A DNA stretch of 64,000 nucleotides. Source: Trichuris trichiura (lineage: Eukaryota > Nematoda > Enoplea > Trichinellida > Trichuridae). Below, in pieces: positions 45,421 to 57,104 of the stretch; position 1 is the stretch's first letter; each line of letters begins with the position of its first letter. Location of the stretch: contig JBAJFE010000001.1 in assembly GCA_037903355.1 (NCBI GenBank), positions 372,001-436,000 on the forward strand. The letters run 5' to 3'. Made by a program: the position numbers and the translations under genes. The notes under the pieces are model-generated. The model saw only the letters and a program-made list of their open reading frames with translations. It did no database searches and was not told the DNA's origin.

Positions 45421-46811
45421 AGCAATTCCTATTATCTAACGTGCCAGACGAGTTTGTGCAGACAAAGTTTCGAAGAAAACTACTCGAGAGCACCATGGCC
45501 GCAAAATAAGGAAAAATATCAAGAAGTCATATGATATTGTTAGATCGGCTGCTGTGTAAACTGGACGCAGTCTAGCTAAGCGTTTACTACCGAACTCACT
45601 ACAATACGAAGCTATCAATTATCCCTATGGGGTAAACACGTATGCCTGACTCACGTGCGCGCAGTGACTAGGTTTTCATTTCGGCAATGCATTCTCTTTG
45701 AGAATTTCGTACGGTGAAGTAACGGGTATACTGAGAGCCGCAGTAATCATGAAAGTAGAGCCACATATAAAGTGAAAACAGCTTAATTGCATTGTTGTTT
45801 CAGTTACTATAATTGGGAAGATAACGGACTGATGACTGTGACCGCAAGTGCACAGGAATTTCATTTATTGGGATTACGTCGCAGGCCGTTAGGACAGGCG
45901 ATTACTTAATTCCCTCCTGCCTAAACGCACAAAGTTGCGACTGGTAGTGATGGCAAAGTCCGCTTCATCGAAATTGACTGCTTGAAAAAAATGTTATAGA
46001 TGTTACAGAAGCTATTGTGTTCTCTCCCCTTTCTTCGTAACAGTGAATAACGCACCAGGAAGTCTTTCATAAAGCGAATACAGGTATAAATTTAGTTTCT
46101 TCGTAACGCTGAATTTTCGTAAAATGCGGCTTCTTAACGTGGGGCATTCCTGTATAAATTTTTAAAATTTTATTCCTTCATGAAGTTATAGTGGCATGGA
46201 TGTGGTAATGAAAGCGCCAGCAGTAATGGAGCGCACGCCTGTTGCGAATTGAATCTAGGCCTTATCACCAACGAATGAGATTTCCAATCCAATCCATTCC
46301 GTCAGGCACAACGTTGTAATAATGGAAAGGAATTCATTGATATCTGGACCAAGCTAATCATGCGAAATCAGTTATGTACAACAACAGCCGATTGACCAAT
46401 TTTCCCTATAAAATTGATTCTTCTGTCAGTCCGTTGGAAACGGACAGGCTATGGCTCTACGGATGAGTCTTGCGGGTTGCAGCGCAAAACAAGTGCTCAG
46501 CACTTGCATCTTCCTCTGACTCACTGTTTGATTTGACTCTCGCTCTTCTCTCTGCTTGGTAGGTTACACTTTCGCTGAATCCCCATGCTTGTTAGTTAGG
46601 CATGTGCTGACAGTAAAATAAAGTTCCTAACTGAATCCTGAGTGTTGTGCATATAAATTTACAACACAGTCTCAATTACTTGAACACTGATAACCGAGCG
46701 TGATGGCTCAGAAAGCTGCGCAGTAAAAGTTGTTCCAACAGGGAAGTTCGTCACTTGAAAGACAGAAAGATATTGACCTGTTACCAATTCGCCAATCTCT
46801 AATAAAATTTA
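45421..46811. other. No gene seen
   Basis: Frames of 60-62 codons only; no repeats identified except simple AT-rich stretches. Confidence 0.5.
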
Positions 46812-46824
46812 TATCATAGACAAT

Positions 46825-47070
46825 GTATCTTCTTGATACAGGACTGCAGGTTTTCATGATTAATTTGTTTCTCTTTACGGAGTATCACCTGTTAAGGATA
46901 CAATAAACTTTCAATCTCCGAAGCTTTCGGGTCGAGCGTAACCCGTCCTCAGCGGTACTAAAAGTGCCGTTTAGTACCGTTGAAAACGGGCCACGTGGGG
47001 TCCGAAAGCTTCGGAGATTAAAAGTTTATTGTATCCTTAACGGGACATACTCCGTAAAAAGAAAGAGCTG
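46825..47070. mobile_element. PLE hairpin with hammerhead motif, 246 bp, 13-bp duplication
   Basis: Arms GTTAAGGATACAATAAACTT... and ...AGTTTATTGTATCCTTAAC fold back. TATCATAGACAAT (46812-46824) and TATCACAGAGAAT (47071-47083) flank it. Its left end (TCTTGATACAGGACTGCAGG) parallels the left end of 31444-33121. Confidence 0.75.
46923..46952 (-). ncRNA. Hammerhead-like motif
   Basis: Minus strand CTGAGGA, stem CGGGTT...GACCCG, AAAGC; the other arm (near 46975) is decayed. Confidence 0.5.
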
Positions 47071-47382
47071 TATCACAGAGAATACAAAATAAATTTAGGA
47101 GTTATCAACTTAATAATGGAAAAATTATTCAATATTTTCCTATCATTCAGTCTTTGTCGTTCCAACATAAATCCTTTCAATGTATAAATCGTAGTAACCA
47201 TTCGGGATGCTGATGTTGCAGGAAGAATTACGCAGGATCGGAAAGAAATGTACCTTGTCTAGCCTGAAAATGATCTTACGTTCCATGATTATTATTGTCA
47301 CTTTCATCTTGCGTAGTCTACGGAATTTACGTAAAGCGTCAAAACCATGTGGAAAAACTCGTGAGAGGGTCTTGGTTAGATG

Positions 47383-47575
47383 TTGTCACGAAACCGAACC
47401 CTGGTTTTGCTCAACTTAAATGACGGCTAGCAACTGTAGAGAGCAGTTAGAGAGACGGGGCACTAAAGATAGCGGGCGTGCATCAGCTTGACAGTAAGAG
47501 AACGATTACGATCAGCGTACGCAAAACGGTGAGCGATAAGAGACACTGAGGCGGCAGCTAGTAGAGTACAGATGT
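47383..47575. repeat. Dispersed repeat, second copy at 51107-51295
   Basis: Both copies start with TGTCACGAAACC and ...CCCT(G/A)GTT, share the GATTAC...CAG(C/G)..GATGAGC..TAAGAGA region and are about 190 bp long. Class unknown. Confidence 0.55.
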
Positions 47576-47831
47576 ATTCTCACCCCTTTGACTGAGCTAT
47601 TCTGTTAAAAAGTTTTTTCATCTGACTTTCCTCATGTTTCCTAATTGTGGTAAAGCATACACCATTGCAAAACTGCTCATTTACATCAGTTGCTGCATAT
47701 TTAAACTAATGGCTTCCTGACTTCTCATCCTTGTAATTTAAACTGACGTTAAACATTTAAAACTCAATGGCACCTCAGACACGGTATCGCGATCTAAACA
47801 AAATTATACTTAACGTGCATAGAGAAACCTA

Positions 47832-49016
47832 ATGCTTTCCAGCAGGGCAATTCTGAATAAGTTGCTGCTTCTTTCGTTGTTACATACCATTTGCTTGACG
47901 AATTTAAGTACCAAAGCTAATCCAAGCCGGTGTCCTCACGACATTTTCTCAGATGTCAAAGGCTGGCGCGAAGGAGAGAGATGCGTTGCGATATGGGAGG
48001 AAAAGCTGACAAGTACATATGCTGTTCTTAACGAATTGTGCAGTCAGCGTGCGCCCGAGGCAACACTCCCCAACGTGCCTCCACAACCGGATGTATTTCA
48101 GTCACATGGAGTCTTGCTCAATCCAGAATATTCAGTGTTCTTGGGAGCAAGCTTGACTGCTCGCTATTGCGCCAGTGATAGGTGCTCCGTTGTTATAGAA
48201 TACAGCAACAAAAGTGGTGATTTAATTTTGTACGACGAGAAAAATCTTACAGTATATCACAGCACAAGACCACGATTACGTCTTCCAAAGAATATACAAA
48301 ACATTCACCTGAATTATTCTGGAACTGATTATTTTTGCCTAACAATGTCAAACGAAACAACCAACGCGGTGCCTTGTTTAAAGTCCGCTATTACACTAGA
48401 CGCATTAATCTGTGAAACTGACCAGCTTCGCAACTGCTTGCTGACAAACAAGAAAAGGTCGTATAAGTCAAACTGCACATGCGAAAAGTACTACAAGGGA
48501 CCACATTGCGGTGTCGTAAGTACGCGTGGATTTGATAAATAACGTTTCGACTTGATGTTCATCATACTGATACTTGAAAGTAATTTTTCCTGTACCCCTT
48601 TTAGACGAACAGGATTTCTTCGAAGAACCAGAAGAGCAACCTTGGTTTAACAACCCAGTGGTTACCAATAGTGTTATCCTTTCGCTGACTGTATTTGTTA
48701 TTGTATACGCGGTTTACAGAGTAAACCAACAGGCACGTTGCAAATGTTTATAAATATTTCACTCTGGATGCACAATATTTCAGTTCGTTAATCCTAACGG
48801 TAAACCGGATATTTTGCTTTCAGAGAAACAAAGTTAAAGCATATTGGAAAGAGGAACAAAAACCAAGCGAGGACTCACTTTTCGCGTCGTCCCTGTAAGC
48901 TTTATAGGGTTTGGCAAATTCATTGCTGACAGTTTGATTTTAGCTTCAAGAGCACGACCAAGCAAACTTCTCCATTAGCCTCTAAGAAATGCAGGAATAG
49001 TGATAGGAAGATATGA
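47832..49016 (+). CDS. Type I membrane protein with EGF-like motif (family member C)
   Basis: Proposed exons 47832-48510, 48605-48720, 48824-48894 and 48944-49016, about 312 residues. Signal peptide (LNKLLLLSLLHTICLTNLST), then RCPHDIFSDVKGW, nearly the word in member A, an ectodomain with several NxS/T sites, and the cysteine-rich end CTCEKYYKGPHCG. Exon 2: acidic spacer, QPWFNNP, then a membrane helix VILSLTVFVIVYAVY; exons 3-4: a Lys/Arg- and Ser-rich tail ending at TGA. AATAAA lies eight bases after the stop. Intron phases 1 and 0 match member A; the first donor (G|GTGTCG) is weak and a retained intron would stop at 48542. Member C has the complete modular plan, so it is the best guide to the family. 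Function unknown. Confidence 0.75.
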
Positions 49017-51106
49017 TAAAATAAACTCATTCTTGTCATGTCACTAACTGTTTTGTTCAGCTTTGACTACTAATAATTACGTATTTGAAACTAAACTGTT
49101 GGAAGCGAACGGCCTGAGCAGAAGATTGAAGTTAAGGTGAAATTGGAATCTTAACAAGCATTAATATTTTTACTCATTGCAAGGCTGTTTATGTGAAAAG
49201 TAAATGAACCTACTAAGATTATCCGCACACGTAAATCTCCAGCAAAATTGTCTTTCAAAATTTCTCAGTGCTAACTTTAGCATAGAAGAACCAGATCAAC
49301 GGAGCATCGTTCTGTACAAACGAAGATCCAACCGAATCTTACCCTTTCCACACTGACGTGGGAACCATCCTGTTTTGGAAGCTCCGTCTTATTTCACTTT
49401 TCCGCGTGCTAAGTGAATTTTCTTTGCTGTTGAACTTTGCTACCATAAGAAGGAAGAACACTGAGCAAGGCTAATACTACACCGTTCACTAAGCTATTCA
49501 GATACAGCGCACTAGTGCAAACAACTTGCCTAACTTCGAAGCGATAAACATCAATGTTTTCAATATTTAACAAACATGATAGTCTGTTGGCCTAAGGTGC
49601 TCTCCTGCTTGCGCAAATAAAGACCAGGGGAAAATGCCTTCACTGTAAGATAACCAACGGAACTCTGGAGCCTAACTTGTTTCATAAGCCGTGTAGGTTG
49701 GAAAAGTTTCTTGGACTCTTTCACAGTAAAAAGAGCTAATTATTATCCGTGAACAGGAACTTGGGAACCTTACCTGTTAACAGCTCCCAGCCGTAACGTT
49801 ACACAAAAGAAAAATTCGTTACAATTCGTTACACTCGTTACACTAAAGAAAAATGCACGTCCTAAGATTTCGCTTTCACGGGCTTGCGGCTTTACGGGTT
49901 ATGCACGTCGCAGCCTCGCAAAGAATAGCGTTAAGCCGTATTACCGAGCCTGTGAAGACATCCGTTGCGTACGGACAGACCAGGCAAAAGATAGCAGTAA
50001 TTATGGAAATTAACGCAAACTTCTACTAGTAAGCCTCTTAGGATAACGCCACCTGCGAACGCACGAAGCGCAGTACTGGCTGAAATACTCCCTTTGACCT
50101 TCCTGCCTTTTGCACCACTGCGATAAGCCGCGTTAGCAGCAAGCTGGTTCCCATTCAGTTGCCTTTTAAGAGCCGCGAAAGTGGGTTCGGCGCGTAGTTC
50201 ATACTAATGAAATCTGCTGTCTCCCTTATGACTATCGTCAATGGACAATCTTGCTCTGGTTCAGTATGCGTGTCTTATGCTTCGCTGGCCATGTTTCAAA
50301 GGTTTCCTTTCGCAAGATTTTATTTATCATGCTGAGCTGTCGTTGGATTTTCTTATTTGTTTTGTTGTATCTCATGCTGACACTTTTCTTCAGGGCTGCT
50401 TTTCCGTGCGGTAAATTTCCGTCACGTACAATTCCATTGGCCAACAACCCTAAATTTTGTCGAATGACTGTCGCTAATAGACAATCTCCTTTCCGCACAT
50501 CTCAGAGAGCATTGTTTCCTTGATCGTATTCCAAAAACTTTTCGACTGCGTCCTTGTTTTCATGCCATCATGTTTCCTCGTTGCCTGCATTCGGTGCGAT
50601 ATATTCCACGGGATACCCTTTCATGGTCTGTGGTCATACTTCCCGCCGTGCGCGTATGAGCACTTTCATTGGCGTCCGATCATTCGCTTTGGTGGAATCA
50701 GAATTCTGCTAGTCAGGTGTTGGAAAGGTCCTTGCGCAGTACACGGTATGTCAGATTTTGTTTACGAGCTTTCATTTCCCCACTTACAAGGAATGTGTTT
50801 AAATGGAAGTAAAGAAACATGATTCCATGCGGTGGCAGTCATTTGGCCATATCATATAACTGACATGTTGTATGGCTGAGAAGTCGTATGGCCAACAAGT
50901 CGTTTGGCCGACAGGCCGTTCTCCTAAGTGTGTCAAAAACGCACAACGAGTGAATTGAATAGTTATCAAAAAATTTGAAATCGTTGGAACGCTGGATGGA
51001 TCGAATTCCTGATCAAATGATAAGACGCAGCAAAATTGCGTTTTAGTTGCTTTCCATCCTGCGTTTAATCCCATATATGCTGCACTCGGCTGTTCTTTCG
51101 CTTTGT
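49017..51106. other. No convincing gene
   Basis: Overlapping frames on both strands at 50238-50822 reach 100 codons but neither has domain support. CGTTACA repeats near 49795-49850. Confidence 0.4.
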
Positions 51107-51302
51107 GTCACGAAACCAAGCCCTAGTTCTCCTCAATTTAAAGGGCGACTAACCGCTGGTAACAGCAGGTAAAGAAAAAGAGGCATAGCAGCAGTGCGTT
51201 AGCGCGACAGTATGAACGATTACATTCAGATACAGCAGGTACGATGAGCAATAAGAGAAGCTGAAACGGTAGCCTGCATAGTACACTTTGCACTTTCGAG
51301 TG

Positions 51303-51430
51303 AACACTTGTGAGTAAGTCACTCGGTGAGTTTTGTGGACCGAGTCAGGCTGCGCATACGCAGTCTGTTGAATCGCTCTGGGCCCAGGCCAAGCTGGACA
51401 ACAAGCGGCGATGGGGAACGCGTCCGAGTG
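51303..51430 (+). pseudogene. Merlin transposase fragment
   Basis: Plus strand: SVSFVDR-like start, then AHTQSVESLWAQAK and DNKRRWGTRP, matching 44930-45025 including the catalytic Glu. It follows directly on the 51107 repeat and has no terminal repeats of its own. Confidence 0.8.
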
Positions 51431-51671
51431 GCCAACATGAACAGGGAAAGACCCCAGTTACACCATGGAAACGTACTCCGCGGAAACGCACCTCTTCGCA
51501 ACCATGCAATTCTAGGCAATACGAAAACGTAATGGCAAAGAAATGACAGCGCTTCTGAAGTGAACGAACCCCTGGAAACACAGCTGGAGAAAGATAATGC
51601 ACCTTCACATGTACTAAAAGGAGATTAGCCGTTGGCGACAGTCGCCCGATCACATGTATGATTACAGAGCA

Positions 51672-51985
51672 TTTCGAAAGACGGGGTGTCTTTTAACAGG
51701 CTTAGGCTGTTTCGTGGTTGATCTTCGGTTCACGGATTTGGCCTCTTTGATGTGCCTGTAATAAACTTCAAAATGCCCTACCAGCGAACGGATGAGCAAA
51801 TTGTTAGAAAAAATACAGAACAATTCTATGCCGTTCGTTTCGGAACAAGAGCAGTTCCGACACGCGTGATATCAATCGTTCTGTATTATTCTCTAACAAT
51901 CTGCTCATCTATTTGCTGGTAGAGCATTTTGAAATTTACTTACAGACACATCAAACAGGCCAAATACGTGAACCGAAAATCAACC
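51672..51985. mobile_element. PLE head-to-head hairpin, 314 bp, perfect 14-bp target duplication
   Basis: Exact ATGATTACAGAGCA on both sides (51658-51671, 51986-51999). Arms TTCACGGATTTGGCCTCTTT... and ...AAACAGGCCAAATACGTGAA fold back. The left outer end (GACGGGGTGTCTTTTAACAG) matches, inverted, the right tail of 12067-12215. The hammerhead core is decayed (51826-51860). Confidence 0.92.
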
Positions 51986-52493
51986 ATGATTACAGAGCAA
52001 TGGAAATGTATCTGTTGGAAACATGCCACACGGAAAGGAAGCTTTGGTGAAATGCATTACGATGAGGACTAACGCACCTACGAGAGGAGACATTAGAAAC
52101 ATAGCTATCGAAACATAATGCACGCTGAGTTGAACCAAACGAGCGTTGCCCAATGGCGACACACCGGACTCCATCAGTACGAATCAACTGTGCATCGATC
52201 CGTATCCGTCGAACTAACCTAACCTGACCTAACCTCTCGTAAGAGCTCAAATTAGTGCATAAAAACGCGTCGAGTAAAAACGTTCTGCAAGCTGTCTTGA
52301 AGCTGTAGAAATAACCATTTAAAAAACTAAGCATCAGAGATGAGAGGGCGTTCATGGAACGTCCTTGTGAGACAACCTACTTTCAAAAATCTTAATTTCT
52401 ATTAATAAGCAAGTGGTCGAAAAACTGAAGTTTGTAGCAAACTTGACAACTTAATTGTTTACTGTATGCATTTTCTGAGTATTCGTGTCTCAT

Positions 52494-52889
52494 ATGGAAA
52501 ATACATGCAAGATTTGTACCAAGAGTAGCAAAACAGTTTACATATGTCCACGATGTAATGTTCGTTACTGTTCTGTAGACTGTTTCCGCCATCCAGACCA
52601 CCTACGCTGTAGCGAAAAGTTCTACAGTAATTGCGTTTTTGACGAACTAAAGTCGCTCCCAGAACCATCGAAAGTAACGAACTACGATCTACCGACTGCC
52701 AGTGATCTTTGGAAAGATGCATCTGCTGTGGACGTGCTAGAGGAAAGGCAGCTGGACGAAATGCTAGCGTCGCTTGGAGTGAATGCTAATGATGACCTTT
52801 TTGAACTGTTGACTGGCGAAGAAAAGGAAGAGTTTTTGAAAATTTGGAAAAAGCATTTAACAGCAAACGCAGGTCAGCAGCGCATGTAG
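52494..52889 (+). CDS. HIT-type zinc-finger protein (ZNHIT2-like), possibly incomplete
   Basis: 131 codons from the first ATG. Residues 4-37 form a zf-HIT finger: CKIC, YICPRCNVRYCSVDC, HPDHLRC. It continues SEKFYSNCVFDELKS, as zf-HIT proteins of the R2TP/snoRNP-assembly type do, and ends with LFELLTGEEKEEFLKIWKKHL. ZNHIT2-type proteins are longer (about 400 residues in vertebrates) with a Trp-rich end, which is missing here. GCAG|GTCAGC near 52870 could be a donor to a further exon I could not place. Such proteins work with R2TP in assembling snoRNP or U5 snRNP. Confidence 0.65.
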   Translation: MENTCKICTKSSKTVYICPRCNVRYCSVDCFRHPDHLRCSEKFYSNCVFDELKSLPEPSKVTNYDLPTASDLWKDASAVDVLEERQLDEMLASLGVNANDDLFELLTGEEKEEFLKIWKKHLTANAGQQRM

Positions 52890-53871
52890 CGCAACTCAGC
52901 CTTTTGTTTTATCTTCTAAGTGTACCACCGATTGGTTTTCATGGAAACAGGTTGTATAGTTCCTTTCATATTTTAGTTCGCTGCTCTATACTGACAGACG
53001 TTCTTTAGACAGCAGATACTCAGTGACTTTTCTACTATGAGTTAAAGTAAGTTTTATTGCTGTGCGAACTCCATCCGTTACGAACCCTGTCCAGTGTTCT
53101 GTTTGTACATTCGCATACTACATGTCGCTTTTCTCCTAAATGATCTTTGGATAAATCTACGTTTTCGGTTTGCAATAAACTTGCTTGGCTTATTCATTCA
53201 GAACATGGGAAAAGTGAATTCATACGTATGTCTCCTGCGCTGAATTCGCAGGGTGACTTGGATAGGGTATCACCGCTCCGAAATCTAATATTAACAGAAT
53301 GTCTGTGATTCGAAATAGACAGGAACCTGTCTGGAACGGTGAGGACGAACTTCGGCTAGCGCAGCTGTTATCGCGTGGTGTTTAGACAACGCATGATCTT
53401 TACGTTCATCAGTTAACGTGTTAGCGTGTACAGAATTATGAATACAGTACAGCAGAGTACAGATAGACGGAAAGGAGGACTGGCTGCATGCTTCGTAAAA
53501 GAGCTAGGCAGCCAAGTGTTATTTGGTACTCTTTTACTCGTATGGGAGCAAATGCGAAAACTTAGCTTCGAAAGCTCTCATGTTATCTCTTTGTCGTTTG
53601 AAACCACGCCCCGGACAAATGCTGCACTTGGCTACAGCGTAAAACTTCATCGGAAAAAGCGCAGAGCACTTTTTCCCACCACTTTAATGAAGAGGTGAGC
53701 TGAAACCTTAAACCAAAGTAGTATGTATTATGAAAGCTGCCTACTTAAAATATAAGAGGCATTTTTCACAAAGAAAACTAAAGATTGGTAATTTTGTAAA
53801 AGGTCCATATGTTTTCATTTTTCTTTAAAGTAACGAAGATTCTCTGCTTGTAACAAGTTTTACCACGCAGA
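52890..53871. other. No gene seen; possible 3' UTR or missing exon of the HIT-finger gene
   Basis: A 90-codon frame at 53426-53698 has no recognised domain. Confidence 0.4.
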
Positions 53872-53901
53872 GCTTTCGGAACTCACATGTTCCGTCATCA
53901 G
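53872..53901 (-). ncRNA. Hammerhead-like motif, isolated PLE remnant
   Basis: Minus strand CTGATGA, stem CGGAAC...GTTCCG, AAAGC: both conserved boxes are canonical. Confidence 0.5.
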
Positions 53902-54357
53902 TGTTCGAATATTTGAAACTGACAGAAAAGTCAGTTTTATGGGCGAAAGATGTAGGTTAATCGGTTGTTATTGTTGTTGCTATCGTGCATAACCGATTTT
54001 GCATAATTAGGTTAGTCCCAGTGTCGCTGACCTCTGTTTATTTGTTTTTTGTTTATCACCACGTTGTGCCTTACGTAAAAGGCTTCCTTGATTTTCTGTA
54101 GTTGGAAATCTGGTTCGTTGGTGGTGATATTTGGATACAGTTAGCCATCTTAACGCAACGTCATTTAAAAAAACAAGGTACCGTCAGTCCAAGTAACGGC
54201 ATGCTGCCTAAAAAAAAGTTATAACTAATTTTAGGTTTATGCTAAGAACGTTTTACGGTTCCCTGGGGTCACGGAGCCTAAGTCTGGCCAGCTTAAGCTA
54301 ATGCTGCCTATGGTTACTTGGTTCAACAAAACGTGATTTCACTATCACCTGCATTAT

Positions 54358-54497
54358 TGTAGGAATTCGAGAGCGAGTGGGACAGCTTTATTGAAAGTAG
54401 GCAACACGACAGCGAAAACACAGTAGCACAACCGACTAACTAAAAGCAGGTTAGGTATTGTACGAGGGTGCGTAGGCGTCATCAGTGTGCTCCAACA
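54358..54497 (-). repeat. copia 3' LTR, 140 bp
   Basis: Minus strand TGTTGGAGCACACTGATGAC ... CAATAAAGCTGTCC ... GAATTCCTACA, matching 13120-13258. Confidence 0.85.
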
Positions 54498-54517
54498 TCC
54501 CACCCATCCGAGTGATA

Positions 54518-55470
54518 TTATTTTCCGACAGTTAGTCCGCCACTATCGACTGTCAGTTCACTCAGAATGTGAAGCTTACAACGACTCAGTGACTTTGTAA
54601 GGATGTCAGCGACATTATCGCTGCTGGGAACGTAATTCAACGTGATCATTCCACCGTTGACCTTGTCCCGGATAAAGTGATACTTAATCGCAGTGTGCTT
54701 TGTCTGTGCGCCATCAACCCAGTTGATCGCATGCGCTATCGCCGCTTGACTATCGCACATTGTTGGTATCGGAAGAGATAACAGTTCGCTTAATCCCAAC
54801 TGTTCAATGACCACCTTCATCCAAGTCACTTAGTGCAATGTACTCAAAGCAATAGAAGTTTGCTTCCTGCTGCGCCAAATAACGGGCACGCCATGAAGAA
54901 GTATGATAGAGCCAGTGGTGCTTCTGTCTTCGACACACGAAGCCCAGTCAGCGTCTGCGAACGCTTTTAAGGGCTCACTTCCCCTTTTATACGTGATACC
55001 GACTTGTTTTGTGGCTTTCAGATATCTCAGTATCCTTTTTGCTGCTTCCCAATGATGTCGCGTGACGAACAGTATTGTGATAATTTTCTGACTGAAAACG
55101 CGATGTCTGTCCTCGTCCTCTTGGATACAGCAGTCCGCCAATGAGCTCTCGAAAGGGAACGTTTTCGAGACTTTCCACGTCAATTTCTTTTCCTTGTAAG
55201 TTCGGCCTTGTTTCCATTGGAGTCGCTACGTGCTTAGCTCCTTCCATATGAAATCGTTTGAGGAGTCGTTTAATATAAGCTTCCTGCGACAAATTGAAGC
55301 TCCCTGAATTTGACTCTGAGTAAGTAGGAAACTTTTCCCACGAACTTGCATTTGAAACACGCGCTCAACGTTTCGTTCAGCCTTTTCCTTATCCTTTAGT
55401 TTTGGGACATGATGAATATGTCACCCACATAAATGCACACAATTGCACGACCTTGAAGCGTTAACTTGTA
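54518..55470 (-). pseudogene. copia RT end and RNase H
   Basis: Minus strand: RCWNQYLDQCLIKSAF, DPCVYKLTLQG, IVCIYVGDIFIM, then LSQEAYIKRLLKRFHMEGAK, PFRELIGGLLY, a frameshift, [48 protein letters not shown] and NVADILTKSLSRCKL. The RT active-site YVDD reads YVGD, losing the first catalytic Asp. RNase H keeps its Asp residues. At least three frame breaks. Confidence 0.85.
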
Positions 55471-55557
55471 TACGCATGGATCAATTGCGTTTCGATTGAA
55501 TGCTGACTTGATAAGGCATTGGTCCAGATATTGATTCCAACATCTACCACTCTGTTT

Positions 55558-55881
55558 GGATCTTTTCGGGACTCTCCCGGCGGAGGTTGAGGCGGCAACT
55601 TCAAACGGTAATGCGCGACGATAGCACGCATTAGCGGAACAACGGGAGGGACGTTTTGCTGTAGGTTACTGGACATATGCCGAGCAAGTTAGACGAGGAG
55701 GACAATGGAGCATTAGTGGCACATGCAGGACGTGCGGTTACTGACCCCCGGATTACCTTACCCTTAATGTTTAGGCTTAGGCTTAGGTTAGGGCAGGACA
55801 GGTTGGCCGGCAAACGTACAGCACTTGACCTCCTTTGAAGTTGCCGCCTCAACCACCACCGGGGAGGTTCCCGAAAAGACC
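55558..55881. mobile_element. Merlin-like MITE, 324 bp, in the copia RT
   Basis: Ends GGATCTTTTCGGGACTCTCC and, reversed, GGGTCTTTTCGGGAACCTCC. The insertion separates the RT word GLK from QSGRCW. The 8-bp flanks CTCTGTTT and CCCCTTTT are degenerate but frame the expected target CTCTGTTTCAAACC. Confidence 0.75.
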
Positions 55882-55934
55882 CCCCTTTTCAAACCCTAGA
55901 TGAACTTCTCCAGTTTACGATGCAACTGCTGAGA

Positions 55935-56345
55935 TCATGGGCACACAAATCCAGTGGGATGGTGCATATAGACCGCTTCCTTCAATCGTCCATGCAGGTA
56001 TGCGCATTCCACTTCTGCTTGATCGAGAAACCATTGTTTCTGCACTCCAATTGCCATGAGCAATCTGATTGTGTCGAAACCTGACGTTGGTGAGTAGACA
56101 TCTTCATAGCCAACTCCTTTTTGTTGTGCGTAGCCTTTCGCGACCAGACGCGCCTTGTATCGCGTTACTTCGTCATTTGCATTTATTTTCTTCTTTAGTA
56201 CCCATTTGCACTGAATTGAGTTGACACCTTTCGGAAGTTTCTCCAGAGTCCATAGTCTGTGCACACGAAGATTTTCTGTCTTCTCTTCCATTGCCTCTAA
56301 AGACTTCGCTGCTTCAGGTCCATTCACAGCGTCGTGATAGGGCAC
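55935..56345 (-). pseudogene. copia RT N-terminal part
   Basis: Minus strand: RVHRLWTLEKLPKGVNSIQC, KWVLKKKINANDEVTRYKAR, LVAKGYAQQKGVGYEDVYSP, then FDTIRLLMAIGVQKQW and VECAYLHGRLKEAVYMHHP: fingers and palm of copia RT. The palm word is VECAYLHG where active elements have a DVKTAFLHG-like word, so that Asp is replaced too. Confidence 0.9.
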
Positions 56346-56558
56346 TGTCCCTTTCTCTTCGGCGGCACGCGGACTTCAAAATGGAGTGTTCCACCGGAGT
56401 GACCTCTCGCTCGAAGAAGGCGCCCTCTTTTGGCTCCTTATCGTCATTGGGTAGCCCCTTATTCGTTCCACTCCGACATGGCATTTCATCCCCCTTGTAA
56501 CTTCTTGACTTGGCTCTCTTGTCGTTTGGTCTTCAACGCGATATGGTTTAGCGCGTGG

Positions 56559-57096
56559 TTAAGCATTATCCTTGATTTTTAGTCTATTCGGTAAGCAGAC
56601 TCGAAGATAATTATCCGCATTCGGCTCTTTCTCTGGAAAGGCGACCCTGGGATACGTATCATCGACGATTGGGGACAAGCGATACCAAGCTTTCCCGCTG
56701 AGACTGTTCTCCTTGAAAGCGCAATCGCGTGACTCAATGACTTCTTGTGTGTCACTCATCCAGATTCGCCATCCTTTCCCTTTCAAGGCATATCCGACCA
56801 AAGTGCCAGTGCGTGCCCTCGACTCCAACTTGGAACTCCTTTGCGGTTTGGGTACGTGAGTCAACACTTTACATCCGCGCGCTCTAAGATAGCGAACGCT
56901 TGGCTTTCGTCTGGTCCAAAGTTCGAAAGGAGTTTTCAGTTCAGCGTGGCGATTTGTCACTCGGTTCCTGATATAGGCTGCCGTTATTGTCAGTTCAATC
57001 CACGCACCATTCGGAAGATTATTTCTACAGAACGCGCTCCGGACCAGGTCCATTAACGTGTGATTCATTCGCTCCGCAACGCCGGTCTGCTGCAGA
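56559..57096 (-). pseudogene. copia integrase, second half
   Basis: Minus strand after the hAT target: LQQTGVAERMNHTLMDLVR (catalytic Glu in ERMN), FCRNNLPNGAWIELTITAAY, NRVTNRHAELKTPFELW, CKVLTHVPKPQRSSK, TLVGYALKGKGWRIW. It joins the first half at 61917 when both hAT elements are removed. Confidence 0.9.
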
Positions 57097-57104
57097 GTGT
57101 AGGC

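Noticed and set aside
50238..50822. Hydrophobic plus-strand frames as a membrane protein
   Set aside because: A Lys-rich frame covers the same DNA on the other strand, and there is no start context, splice support or related sequence in the window.
52210..52245. Interstitial telomere repeat (CCTAA-like units)
   Set aside because: Only four imperfect units (CTAACCTAACCTGACCTAAC); too few to call.
53426..53698. 90-codon frame as a last exon of the HIT-finger gene
   Set aside because: No Trp-rich C-terminal signature and no phase-compatible acceptor could be fixed.
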